64,000 bases of DNA from Myxococcales bacterium (GTDB taxonomy: Bacteria; Myxococcota_A; UBA9160; UBA4427): contig JAAZXM010000001.1 of the NCBI GenBank assembly GCA_014240165.1, positions 157,033-221,032 of the forward strand. The letters run 5' to 3'. This document shows positions 51,478 to 59,762 of the stretch, one piece after another. The first letter of the stretch is position 1, and every line of letters starts with the position of its first letter. Position numbers and translations under genes: made by a program. Under the pieces are notes generated by a model. The model made no database searches, was not told the origin of the DNA, and saw only the letters and a program-made list of their open reading frames with translations.

Positions 51478-52284
51478 TTATACCGCGGAGGCCGGGTTCT
51501 CGAGCCGCTTCTTCACGTCCAAGAGCGTGATTGCGGCGTAGAGGCCGTCGGCGATCCGCTCGTCGTATGTGTATTTGACCTCCACCGAGCGTTTGCCGTC
51601 GGACCGGCGACGAATACGTCCGACGACAGCAAAAATCGAGCATGTTCCGTATTCCCAAAGATGGTGATAGCCCGCATCGAGCCCCACGGAGCCGAGATTC
51701 GCCACAAAGACCGAAGAGAAGAGGGGGTCGGCCTCGATGGTTGAGCGGGGCAAGAGGCCGATAAAATCCGCCGCGCGCAACGACGCCACCAACCCCCGCA
51801 AGAGGAAACCCGGCAGCCGCATCGCCAGGTTGACCTCCTTGTCTGCCAGGCTCTCCTGTCCCCCCCGACGCGCGTGGAGTTCATCCAGCAGGCGGTCGAC
51901 CATTTCGTTCAAGCCTTCTTCCGGATCGAAACGATGCTTGAGCGTCAACACGGGCGAGCCGTCCTCAATGACTTGCTTGGCGCTGTAGGTGAGCCAAACC
52001 CCGGATCGCTGCCACAATTTCCGGCCCGCCACGAAGCGGTTGACAGCCTCGCGCTCGTGCAACCCCTGGCCGAGGCTGCGCAAGAAGAGGTGGAAGAAGG
52101 TCACCTGCCGCTCGGGCCCTCGATCCCGGTTCAAAGCCTCCAAGTACTCAAGAGCCGGGTCTACCTCGATCTCCGTCGTGTAGTAGACCAGTGAACTGTT
52201 TCGTTGGCTCGACAGGTAGGGCATCAAGCGCCTGGACATCGAGAGATCTCGAATGCGTCGACCGTCGGCCCGCTTCCCCCACAT
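51478..52284 (-). CDS. Stand-alone E2-type acyltransferase-fold protein lacking the catalytic His
   Basis: Resembles the catalytic domain of 2-oxoacid dehydrogenase E2 subunits, but without lipoyl or peripheral-subunit-binding domains. SRRLMPYLSSQRNSSLVYYT, TFFHLFLRSLGQGLHEREAV, NRFVAGRKLWQRSGVWLTYS and FVANLGSVGLDAGYHHLWEY match the fold. The active-site motif DHRxxDG appears as DERIADG, with Glu in place of the catalytic His. Related stand-alone proteins share this change, so it is probably a family trait rather than damage. Function is unknown; a binding or structural role is possible. Start MWGKRADG is the best of several choices. Confidence 0.72.
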   Translation of the reverse strand: MWGKRADGRRIRDLSMSRRLMPYLSSQRNSSLVYYTTEIEVDPALEYLEALNRDRGPERQVTFFHLFLRSLGQGLHEREAVNRFVAGRKLWQRSGVWLTYSAKQVIEDGSPVLTLKHRFDPEEGLNEMVDRLLDELHARRGGQESLADKEVNLAMRLPGFLLRGLVASLRAADFIGLLPRSTIEADPLFSSVFVANLGSVGLDAGYHHLWEYGTCSIFAVVGRIRRRSDGKRSVEVKYTYDERIADGLYAAITLLDVKKRLENPASAV

Positions 52285-52333
52285 GCCACACCCCCGCTTC
52301 CCCGTCCCCCGCCATGGTGCCACTTTTCTCGCC

Positions 52334-52984
52334 TTAAGAAAGCGCCGGTCTTTCCATTCGCCAGATGGGCGTCGCCCAGATCTCATGCGTCCCCACCACG
52401 TCGAACCCGAAGCGACGATAGAAGGACACGTTCTCGGGGCGATCGGTCTCCAGATAGGCGGGCAGGGCATCCGCATCGACTTCCCTCAGCCACGACTCGA
52501 GTAAAGCCGATCCGATTCCCCGGCGGCGGCTGTCGACCCCGACACCGAGCAGTTGGAGATACCAATGAGGCGTCGCCGGGTGGTACTCGGCGAGTAAGTG
52601 GTACACCCGCCCCCAACGCCTCAAGGGGCCAAACCCTTGACCAAGCCAGATCCCGAATTGGGCCAGCAGGGGGGGCGGGGGCAGCGGCCAGGCTCCTGGG
52701 GGAACCGCGATCAACCCACCCAGGGCGGGACCGTCCAGGGAGCCGGGGAGGGCGGCTGCGCCCGCGTCGGGCACCCGGATGGAACAACACCCCCCCGCTG
52801 CCGCCAGAGTGGCACGCATGCCATGCCGATTCGAACGCAATCTCCGCCCGGGGCCGCCGCGAATCACGGCTCGATTGAGGGGATTGTCACGAAACGCCGA
52901 CGCCAGGGTTTCCACCAGAACAGGCGCTTCCTCAGAGCGCAGCGCCCGGTCCCCGGAAACTCCGACTTCGGCTTGGTCGCGCAC
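52334..52984 (-). CDS. GNAT family N-acetyltransferase
   Basis: The C-terminal part is a clear GNAT fold. WYLQLLGVGVDSRRRGIGSA is the acetyl-CoA-binding loop, and YLETDRPENVSFYRRFGFDV is the closing strand-helix. The N-terminal half (EAPVLVETLASAFRDNPLNR) also fits GNAT proteins, with a Pro-rich insertion in between. No ATG is available at the expected place; GTG at 52984 is a reasonable start, but the true one could lie further upstream, overlapping the DUF4336 gene. Substrate is unknown. It precedes the E2-like gene by 49 bp. Confidence 0.75.
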   Translation of the reverse strand: MRDQAEVGVSGDRALRSEEAPVLVETLASAFRDNPLNRAVIRGGPGRRLRSNRHGMRATLAAAGGCCSIRVPDAGAAALPGSLDGPALGGLIAVPPGAWPLPPPPLLAQFGIWLGQGFGPLRRWGRVYHLLAEYHPATPHWYLQLLGVGVDSRRRGIGSALLESWLREVDADALPAYLETDRPENVSFYRRFGFDVVGTHEIWATPIWRMERPALS

Positions 52985-53046
52985 CCGCGGATCAGAGGGC
53001 AAGGCTTCCCCTTCGCCGACGGTCCGCGTCCCGGCCCCCGCGCGGT

Positions 53047-53730
53047 TCAGGCCTTGAGTAGCCAGCCACTCTCGGACTCCAGCAGGGCCTTTGCGCCTTG
53101 CTCGACCACGTTCCCGTGACACAGAACCAGGCGGTCGAAATCCCACTTGAGGATCTTCTCAGCCGAGACGCGAGCGGCGGCACGATCGCGGTACATCGAC
53201 TTCATCAAGCGAGAGGTCGCGAAGCGATCGAAGCTTCCATTGATCCGCATGAAGAGTCGCAAGAGAAAGGAACCCGGGTCGGGCACGTTGAAAGCGAGAT
53301 CCGTGACAACCAGTGTGCGGGAAAGGCGATGGAAGAAGACGATTTCATTCACACGCGGGGCTCCCCGCATCCACACCTGGTCGAGATCGGCTTTCCAATC
53401 TTCTGACGGGGTATCGCCCAGGATTTCGTGATCGGGCAGATCACTGCGTTTGCTGGGCAATCCGGGGGAAACGAAAACTTTCGCTTCGGGCCATAGGGCG
53501 GCGGCCTCCCCAATGAAGAGATGGTGGAAATCGTTGGGTGCCACGATACACCGCACCGGACCCAACTCGTTGATGGCGTCGATGGCCTCGGGCACCAGGT
53601 GCCCGGGCGCATGAAGAAAGAGGCCCCCGTCGGCGAGGCGCACCAGCGTCGTCCGGGTACCGATATCAATTCCCATCATCTTGAAGTCGTGGGGAAGCGT
53701 CCAGATTTCGTCTGCGAGATGATCGAGCAT
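53047..53730 (-). CDS. DUF4336 family, metallo-beta-lactamase-like protein
   Basis: The 227-residue protein matches DUF4336, a degenerate metallo-beta-lactamase-like family. DEIWTLPHDFKMMGIDIGTR, FLHAPGHLVPEAIDAINELG, IVAPNDFHHLFIGEAAALWP, FFHRLSRTLVVTDLAFNVPD and LVLCHGNVVEQGAKALL are recognisable. The HXHXDH motif of true metallo-beta-lactamases is replaced by NDFHH, so metal binding may differ. No function is established. It is the first of the minus-strand run leading to GNAT and the E2-like gene, and divergent from argD. Confidence 0.8.
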   Translation of the reverse strand: MLDHLADEIWTLPHDFKMMGIDIGTRTTLVRLADGGLFLHAPGHLVPEAIDAINELGPVRCIVAPNDFHHLFIGEAAALWPEAKVFVSPGLPSKRSDLPDHEILGDTPSEDWKADLDQVWMRGAPRVNEIVFFHRLSRTLVVTDLAFNVPDPGSFLLRLFMRINGSFDRFATSRLMKSMYRDRAAARVSAEKILKWDFDRLVLCHGNVVEQGAKALLESESGWLLKA

Positions 53731-53894
53731 GCTTTCCTTTCTCTCCTTCGGGATGCCGCGAACGATTTTTCGCCCGGCAATGCCCCAGTCTACTCGCTCC
53801 GAGTCGCGCCGAACAAGCGCGTGCCCCTTCGGACGTCTATTCTCCGCATCGGCCGGGCCGCGCGGGCGCGCCCAGGCAGAAACCGGAGCGATCG

Positions 53895-55097
53895 ATGGAC
53901 GCGAATCAGGACATGGCTGCCCGAATGAGTGGCGCCCTCACCCCCAACTACAGCCCTCAACCCATCGCGATTGAGCGCGGAGAGGGCTGCTACGTATACG
54001 ACGCCGAGGGGCGCCGGTACCTCGATCTGATGGGGGGCATCGCCACCGCTGTTCTCGGGCATTGCCACCCTGCGGTCCAAGCCGCGTTGACCGAACAAGC
54101 GGGCAAGCTCTGGCACGCGTCGAACCTCCTGATCACCTCGCCCCAGGTCGAATTGGCCGAAAGGCTCACCGAACTCTGCTTCGCCGAGCAGGCCTTCTTC
54201 TGCAATTCCGGAGCCGAAGCCAACGAAGCCGCACTCAAACTCGCCCGGCGCTACGCCCATGACCGCGGTGAGAAGCGCTTCGAAATCCTGGCCTTCGACG
54301 GCGCTTTTCACGGGCGCACCCTCTTTGCCCTGAGCGCCACCGGAACCCCCGCGTATTGGGAGGGTTTTGAGCCCCTGGTCCCGGGCATCCGGCACGTACC
54401 CTATGGCGACCTCGACGCCACCCGGGAGCAACTCTCGGATCGAACAGCAGCCATCATTGTTGAACCCGTCCAGGGCGAAGGCGGCGTGCGGCCTGCGCCA
54501 GCCGGCTTTCTCGAGGGATTGCGCGCATTGGCGAACGAAAACGGCTGCCTGCTCATTTTCGATGAGGTTCAGAGCGGGATCGGGCGCACAGGCCCCATGT
54601 TTGCCCACCAGGCCAGCGGCGTGGAACCCGACCTCATGACCCTCGCCAAGGCGCTGGGCAATGGCATCCCGATTGGCGCGATGCTCACCCGCGCCGAAGT
54701 CGGCGCCTCATTGGTTCCGGGAACCCACGCCTCGACTTTCGGGGGCAACCCCTTGGCGGCGGCCTGCGCATCTGCGGTGATCGATACCCTGGTCCGAGGA
54801 GGCGTCCTCGCCGAAGCCCAGGCCACGGCGCTCTACCTTGACCGCGGTCTGGAGTCCATGGCTCAGCGACTGGGCCCTGAACACGTCGTGGAAGTTCGCG
54901 GCACGGGTCATTTGCGCGCAGTGGAGTTGAAGCAGCCCGCTGCGAACGTGATCGACCGCTGCCGAGAGGCCGGAGTGCTGGTCATCTCGGCCGGGGCCAA
55001 CAACGTACGCCTGGCGCCGGCGCTGATCATCAGCCCCGACCAGGTTGAAGAAGGCCTCTCGGTGCTGGAGTCCGCCATCGCCGCCGGAAACGACTGA
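53895..55097 (+). CDS. argD: Acetylornithine aminotransferase
   Basis: PLP enzyme of arginine synthesis that converts N-acetylglutamate semialdehyde to N-acetylornithine; it may also act on succinyldiaminopimelate in lysine synthesis. ERGEGCYVYDAEGRRYLDLM, GHCHPAVQAALTEQAGKLWH, FFCNSGAEANEAALKLARRY, FHGRTLFALSATG, EPVQGEGGVRPA, LIFDEVQSGIGRTG and the PLP Lys in TLAKALGNGIPIGA are all present. Length 400 is normal. GGAG precedes the ATG by about six bases. It is monocistronic here, divergent from the DUF4336 gene and convergent with an enoyl-CoA hydratase. Confidence 0.94.
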   Translation: MDANQDMAARMSGALTPNYSPQPIAIERGEGCYVYDAEGRRYLDLMGGIATAVLGHCHPAVQAALTEQAGKLWHASNLLITSPQVELAERLTELCFAEQAFFCNSGAEANEAALKLARRYAHDRGEKRFEILAFDGAFHGRTLFALSATGTPAYWEGFEPLVPGIRHVPYGDLDATREQLSDRTAAIIVEPVQGEGGVRPAPAGFLEGLRALANENGCLLIFDEVQSGIGRTGPMFAHQASGVEPDLMTLAKALGNGIPIGAMLTRAEVGASLVPGTHASTFGGNPLAAACASAVIDTLVRGGVLAEAQATALYLDRGLESMAQRLGPEHVVEVRGTGHLRAVELKQPAANVIDRCREAGVLVISAGANNVRLAPALIISPDQVEEGLSVLESAIAAGND

Positions 55098-55166
55098 ACG
55101 AAGTCGCCGCCCCTTCGCGCTGGCGGGCCGGTCTGGGCCGCTGCGCAAACGCCGGGCCCGGATTGG

Positions 55167-55946
55167 TCAGCGCCCCTTCCAGTTGGGCTTCCGCTTCTGG
55201 GCGAAGGCCAGGGGGCCCTCGACGAAGTCTTCGCTCTTCATCATCTCGCCCATAACGGGATAGTGCCGGGCCATGGCGGCTTCGAGGTTCGCCTCGCCCA
55301 GGCCATCCATGGCGGCCTGCTTGCTGCCGCGAACCGAGAGCGGGGCGCATTCGACGATCTGGTCGGCCCAGCGGCGCGCCCCTGCCAGGGCCTCGCCCGC
55401 CGGTACCACCTCGTTGACGAAGCCCAATTCCAAACCTTCCGTGGCGCTCACCCGGCGCCCAGTCAGTAGCATCCCCATGGCGCGCTTGAGCCCGATCTGC
55501 CGAGGCAGACGATGGACACCGCCGGCCAACGCGGCGAGACCCACGCGCGGCTCGGGAAGGGCGAAGACCGCATTCTCCGAGGCGATAATGAGATCGCAAG
55601 CCAATGCGATTTCGAAGCCGCCCCCCATCGCTACCCCGTTGACCGCGGCGATCACAGGCTTGGGGTTGTCGAAACGAGAGGTCAAGCCGCCGAAACCCTT
55701 CTGGGGGCCGACGACTTTTCCGCCGCCTTCGGTGGCCTGGAATTTCAGGTCATTGCCCGCCGAGAAAGCACGGTCTCCGGCGCCGGTGATGATGGCCACC
55801 CAAAGATCCGGATCGTTGGCGAATTCGTCGAAGGCCTGCTCGAGTTCGAAATTGGCGGCGGGGTGAAGCGCGTTCATGACATCGGGGCGATTGATGGTCA
55901 CGGTCAGGATCGGGCCGTTGCGATCGCTATGGCAGAACTCGGGCAT
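55167..55946 (-). CDS. Enoyl-CoA hydratase/isomerase family protein
   Basis: Crotonase of 259 residues. VTINRPDVMNALHPAANFEL, IITGAGDRAFSAGNDLKFQA, AVNGVAMGGGFEIALACDLI and ALPEPRVGLAALAGGVHRLP are conserved. The PEPRVGL segment carries the second catalytic Glu of true hydratases, unlike the paralogue at 37.7 kb. FAQKRKPNWKGR at the C-terminus is typical of fatty-acid and terpenoid crotonases. It lies 78 bp downstream of... no same-strand partner except the glutaredoxin gene beyond it, and is convergent with argD. Confidence 0.88.
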   Translation of the reverse strand: MPEFCHSDRNGPILTVTINRPDVMNALHPAANFELEQAFDEFANDPDLWVAIITGAGDRAFSAGNDLKFQATEGGGKVVGPQKGFGGLTSRFDNPKPVIAAVNGVAMGGGFEIALACDLIIASENAVFALPEPRVGLAALAGGVHRLPRQIGLKRAMGMLLTGRRVSATEGLELGFVNEVVPAGEALAGARRWADQIVECAPLSVRGSKQAAMDGLGEANLEAAMARHYPVMGEMMKSEDFVEGPLAFAQKRKPNWKGR

Positions 55947-56023
55947 GGCAAAATTCCTTTTCTATGGGGTGATGCGAGAAGGCTTTGACTTGTTTGCTCG
56001 GAACCAGAGTCCGCGCGCCACTT

Positions 56024-56284
56024 TCAGCTACTCTCGTCACGAAGATATTCGATGATGCTGGCCGATTCAGGGAGCCAACTCACCTCGCCACCCGGCTCGG
56101 TAATCTGGAGAACGGGCACGGTCATGCGCCCGGTGCCGCTCATCAACTCCTCGGCCCGCCCCGGATCCGTATGGATATCTCGCAATTCGAGTTCCACGCC
56201 CAGGCCCTCGGCAGCTGCGCGCACACGCGCGCAATAGGAACAGCTCATGTAGTGGTAGAGCGCCAGACCTTGGGGCTGCGCCAT
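56024..56284 (-). CDS. Glutaredoxin-like protein
   Basis: Small thiol-disulfide oxidoreductase of 86 residues. ALYHYMSCSYCARVRAAAEG carries the CxxC active site (CSYC), TVPVLQITEPGG holds the cis-Pro loop, and WLPESASIIEYLRDESS is the final helix. A GAGGAG lies about eight bases before the ATG; the longer in-frame extension is Pro/Gly/Arg-rich and non-coding in appearance. It would use glutathione kept reduced by the gor product in this window. It precedes the enoyl-CoA hydratase in the opposite order of transcription distance and is otherwise isolated. Confidence 0.88.
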   Translation of the reverse strand: MAQPQGLALYHYMSCSYCARVRAAAEGLGVELELRDIHTDPGRAEELMSGTGRMTVPVLQITEPGGEVSWLPESASIIEYLRDESS

Positions 56285-56526
56285 GGGGCCAATCTCCTCG
56301 CTGCAGACTGGCCGGAAAGCAGCCCGGCCAGCGGCGAACCCGCACCGTAGCAGCCGGAGCCCAATCCATGGAGGTGTCGGGGCCCCGTTGGCGGGCGTCG
56401 GAATCCCGACGCCGGACCCTCTTTGAGAACTCCCAAGAGCCCCCGGGGCTGGGAGGTAACAACTCAACTGGCTGTTTTCATTAAGAAATTTATATTGAAT
56501 ACCAACAGCGTTGATCCCGGCACGCC

Positions 56527-56542
56527 TGGCACGGGGCCTGCA
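56527..56542 (+). promoter_or_regulatory. Sigma-54 promoter for the small acidic protein
   Basis: TGGCACGGGGCCTGCA has a perfect -24 box and one change in the -12 box, with GG (56528-56529) and GC (56540-56541) exactly 10 bp apart. Transcription would start near 56553, just before the G-rich ribosome site. An AT-rich patch at 56472-56510 could bind a DNA-bending protein such as IHF. Confidence 0.75.
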
Positions 56543-56567
56543 CTAGTCCCGGGCAGGGGGGGACACC

Positions 56568-56828
56568 ATGCAGAGGACGGATACGCGAAGCGCCGAGGTG
56601 ATCGATCACCTGGAAGTACACGAGGACCGGTTGATCGAATTGGTTCTGCTGGCCAGCGAAGCCACCGAGGACGGATTCGAATTGGACGATCTGGTGGACG
56701 AGTGGATGCACGCGGAAAGTGACGAACACGAAGCGCCTTTGACCACGACACGCCAGGAACCGAGCCTCTTGGGCCTCGAACTCGATGCACCCGATCTCGG
56801 TTCGGCGGATCAGGCCGAAGCCGCCTGA
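56568..56828 (+). CDS. Small acidic protein, sigma-54-controlled, unknown
   Basis: An 86-residue, strongly acidic protein of no recognised family (about 24 Asp/Glu). It is predicted helical in the first half (SAEVIDHLEVHEDRLIELVL, LASEATEDGFELDDLVDEWM) and extended at the end (PSLLGLELDAPDLGSADQAE). There is no signal peptide, membrane helix or cysteine. The start ATG follows a G-rich ribosome site by five bases and a sigma-54 promoter by 26 bp. The opposite strand here is not coding in appearance, which favours this frame. It stands alone and is convergent with the acyl-CoA dehydrogenase. A regulatory or anti-activator role is conceivable but unproven. Confidence 0.55.
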   Translation: MQRTDTRSAEVIDHLEVHEDRLIELVLLASEATEDGFELDDLVDEWMHAESDEHEAPLTTTRQEPSLLGLELDAPDLGSADQAEAA

Positions 56829-56842
56829 GGTTATTCGAGTCC

Positions 56843-57991
56843 TCAGCCCAGGCCGAGCTTGCGCGCGATGATCACCTTCATGATCTCGTTGGTTCCGGCG
56901 TAGATCGACTGCACTGCGGCATCCGCGTAGTCCTGGGAAATCGGGTACTCGTCCATGAAGCCATAACCGCCGAAGAGCTGCAGGCACTCGGCTGAAAGTT
57001 TCTTCTGCAGATCCGTAGTCCACCACTTCGCCATGCTCACCTCGGACACGATCTCTTCGCCACGAACATGGGCCGCCAGCAATTTATCCACGAAGGCCTG
57101 GCCGATCTCGACCTGGGACGCCAGCTCGGCAAGCTTGAATTGCGTGTTCTGGAATTCGCCGATGGGCTTGCCGAATGCTTTGCGTTCCTTGACGTAGTCC
57201 AATGTGTCGTCCAGCGATCGGCGACACGAGGCCATGGACCCGACGCCAATACACAGCCGCTCTTGCTGAAGCTTCTCCATCAGCATCTTGAATCCCTGGC
57301 CCTCCTGGCCCAGAAGATTCTCTGCGGGTACTCGGCAATCATTGAAGAAGAGTTCGCTCGTATCCTGACCCTTGAGGCCAAGCTTGGAGAGGTTACGGCC
57401 TCGCTCGAAGCCAGGGGCATCACCCTCGACCAGGATCAGGCTGACGCCCTTATGGGGCGGAGAGGCGTCGGGGTCGGTCTTCGCCACCACGATCACCAGC
57501 CCGCAGTTCTGCCCATTCGAGATGAATGTCTTGGTGCCGTTGATCACGTACTCGTCGCCATCACGAATCGCCCGGGTTTGAACGTTGGCCAGATCCGACC
57601 CGGTTCCCGGCTCGGTCATCGCGATGGCAAGAACACATTCGCCGCGAATCGCCGCTGTCAGGTACTTTTCGCGCTGAGCGTCGCTTCCATAGGTCGCCAG
57701 GTAGGGCATGCAGATCTGGGAATGAACTGAAACCTGCAATGCGTGGGCCCTGATATAGGCCAACTCTTCCATCACCACCGCGTCGAAGAGGAAGTCGACC
57801 CCGCCTCCGCCGTATTGCTCGGGCGCATTGGTTCCGAGGAAACCGGCTTCGCCCATTTTTCTCCACGCCGCCTTATCGGAGACGCCCGCCTCGTTCCACG
57901 CGGCGAGATGGGGCACGATCTCGCTCTCGGCGAAGCGGCGGAACTCGGCCCGAAAATGCTCGTGCTCGTCGCTGAAGATATCCCGTTGCAT
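56843..57991 (-). CDS. Acyl-CoA dehydrogenase
   Basis: FAD enzyme that introduces the 2,3-double bond in acyl-CoA, 382 residues, the standard tetrameric length. GFLGTNAPEQYGGGGVDFLF, VLAIAMTEPGTGSDLANVQT, YVINGTKTFISNGQNCGLVI and GLKGQDTSELFFNDCRVPAE are conserved. RKAFGKPIGEFQNTQFKLAE, LQLFGGYGFMDEYPISQDYA and SIYAGTNEIMKVIIARKLGL complete the fold, with the AGTNE catalytic-base region intact. GGAGGAAGGGG precedes MQRDIFSDEH. Chain-length preference cannot be told. It is divergent from the two SDR genes. Confidence 0.93.
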   Translation of the reverse strand: MQRDIFSDEHEHFRAEFRRFAESEIVPHLAAWNEAGVSDKAAWRKMGEAGFLGTNAPEQYGGGGVDFLFDAVVMEELAYIRAHALQVSVHSQICMPYLATYGSDAQREKYLTAAIRGECVLAIAMTEPGTGSDLANVQTRAIRDGDEYVINGTKTFISNGQNCGLVIVVAKTDPDASPPHKGVSLILVEGDAPGFERGRNLSKLGLKGQDTSELFFNDCRVPAENLLGQEGQGFKMLMEKLQQERLCIGVGSMASCRRSLDDTLDYVKERKAFGKPIGEFQNTQFKLAELASQVEIGQAFVDKLLAAHVRGEEIVSEVSMAKWWTTDLQKKLSAECLQLFGGYGFMDEYPISQDYADAAVQSIYAGTNEIMKVIIARKLGLG

Positions 57992-58175
57992 ATCGCGCCC
58001 CTTCCTCCCGCCTGATCGAATAGACGCCAAACTCCCTCGCAGCATCTGGCGGCATGGATTTCCTGGAAGCCAGCCGGCTTTCCAGAGGAAAAAGCGAGGG
58101 TAGCCCCTGCTGGAGGACGGGTAAACTACACCCCTGGGCTTCCGGACGCGCCCCGGGCAAAGAGGAGATCATGGA

Positions 58176-58958
58176 ATGAATTTGAAGGACAAGGCCGCCA
58201 TTATCACCGGGGCGGGTACGGGTGTGGGGCGCGCCACCGCGCTGCGCCTGGCACAGGCGGGCTGCAGCGTACTGGTCAACTACAACCGATCCCGCGAGGC
58301 CGCCGAGGAGGTGGCGGGCCTGGCCGCCGAATGCGGAGTCAAGGCTGTGGCCTTTCAAGCCGACGTCGCGGACGACTCGGCCTGCCGAGGGATGGTCGAC
58401 GAAGCGGGGAAAATCTTTGGGCGTCTGGACATTCTGGTCAACAACGCGGGAACAACCCGCTTCATCCCTCACGAAGATCTCGAAGCAGTCACCGATGATG
58501 ACTGGGATACGATCCTCGGAGTCAACCTGCGCGGCGCGTTCCAATGCACCCGCGCGGCCCGGGCTCTGCTTTCCGCCGACGGCGGCGGGGAGGTGATGAT
58601 GACATCCAGCGTGGCGGGGCTGATCGGCACGGGCACCTCGATCCCCTACTGCGCGTCGAAGGCGGCGCTGAACAACCTCACCGTCACCCTGGCCCGGGTG
58701 CTGGGCCCGGAGGTCCGCGTCAACGCGGTCGCGCCCGGTTTTCTCGACGGAAGCTGGCTACGAGATTCCCTGGGCGATCAATACGATCGGGTCAAGGAGG
58801 TGATGGCTTCTCGTTCCCCCCTTGGCCGGGTGAGCACTCCGGACGACGTGGCCGAGGCCATTGTCTCCATCGTGGGCGGGTCGGATCTGGTCACGGGCCA
58901 CGTGGTCCCAGTGGAAGCGGGAATCTTGATCGGCGCTTCTGTGGCCGCGCTCACATGA
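58176..58958 (+). CDS. SDR family oxidoreductase (FabG-like)
   Basis: Classical short-chain dehydrogenase/reductase, 260 residues. AAIITGAGTGVGRATALRLA is the cofactor loop, DILVNNAGTTRFIP the NAG motif, MMTSSVAGLIG the catalytic Ser, and YCASKAALNN the Tyr and Lys. NAVAPGFLDGSW and GHVVPVEAGILI close the fold. Cofactor preference looks like NADP(H) from the Asn/Arg after the second strand (NYNRSRE). A GAGGAG lies upstream; a tiny two-codon frame precedes the start. Its stop overlaps the next SDR start as ATGA, so the two form a coupled pair. Confidence 0.9.
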   Translation: MNLKDKAAIITGAGTGVGRATALRLAQAGCSVLVNYNRSREAAEEVAGLAAECGVKAVAFQADVADDSACRGMVDEAGKIFGRLDILVNNAGTTRFIPHEDLEAVTDDDWDTILGVNLRGAFQCTRAARALLSADGGGEVMMTSSVAGLIGTGTSIPYCASKAALNNLTVTLARVLGPEVRVNAVAPGFLDGSWLRDSLGDQYDRVKEVMASRSPLGRVSTPDDVAEAIVSIVGGSDLVTGHVVPVEAGILIGASVAALT

Positions 58959-59758
58959 AGCGGTCGGTTCTGATCACCGGGGCGTCTTCGGGAATCGGTG
59001 AAGCCACCGCTCGCCACCTGGCGGCCCAGGGCTGGAGGGTCTTCGGAACCAGCCGACACGCACGCCCGGATTCTCCCGACGAGGGTATCCACTTCGTGGT
59101 AATGGATGTCTGCGACGAGGCCTCGGTGCAAGCAGGCGTCGCCCAGGTGCTCGAGGCCAGCGGCGGCCTCGATGCCGTGGTGTGCAACGCCGGCATGGGC
59201 ATCTTCGGGGCGGTTGAAGATGTGACCATCGAAAACGCAAAAGCCCAATTCGAAACCAACTTTTTCGGAGTATTGCGCGTACTCCGGGCCACCCTGCCCT
59301 CCCTGCGTGAACGCGGCAGCGGACGGGTCGTGCTGGTTGGATCCCTCGCGGGCCGGGCGCCCATCCCCTTCCAGGCGCACTACTCGGCGAGCAAGGCCGC
59401 AATCGATGCTTTGGCGGGTTCCCTGACCAATGAGCTGGCCTCCTTCGGAATCCAAACATCCCTGGTGGAGCCCGGCGATATCAACACGCCCTTCAACGAC
59501 GCCATGAGTTGGACCTCTTCCGCGGCGGATTCAGCCTACCGCGAAGAACTCGGCCAAACCGAGGCCAAGATCCGCGAATCCCTGCCCAAGGCTCCGCCGG
59601 CGGAAGACGTTGCGCGCGCTATCGAACGCGCCCTGAACGCCCGCTCGCCTCGTGCCCGCTACACGGTGGGAGACAGTGCTTGGCTGGTACCCTTGGCAAG
59701 GCGCCTGCTTCCGGATCGAATCAGCCTGATGCTGGTCCGGAAGCATTTCAACCTCTGA
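58955..59758 (+). CDS. SDR family oxidoreductase
   Basis: Second SDR of a coupled pair, 267 residues. SVLITGASSGIGEATARHLA is the nucleotide loop, DAVVCNAGMGIFGAVEDV the NAG motif, VVLVGSLAGRAPIPFQ the catalytic Ser, and YSASKAAIDAL the Tyr and Lys. The C-terminal VGDSAWLVPLARRLLPDRIS segment resembles the membrane-contacting end of retinol/steroid-type SDRs. Substrate is unknown. ATGA overlap with the preceding SDR. The neighbouring acyl-CoA dehydrogenase suggests lipid or steroid-like compounds, but this is inference. Confidence 0.9.
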   Translation: MKRSVLITGASSGIGEATARHLAAQGWRVFGTSRHARPDSPDEGIHFVVMDVCDEASVQAGVAQVLEASGGLDAVVCNAGMGIFGAVEDVTIENAKAQFETNFFGVLRVLRATLPSLRERGSGRVVLVGSLAGRAPIPFQAHYSASKAAIDALAGSLTNELASFGIQTSLVEPGDINTPFNDAMSWTSSAADSAYREELGQTEAKIRESLPKAPPAEDVARAIERALNARSPRARYTVGDSAWLVPLARRLLPDRISLMLVRKHFNL

Positions 59759-59762
59759 TGGT

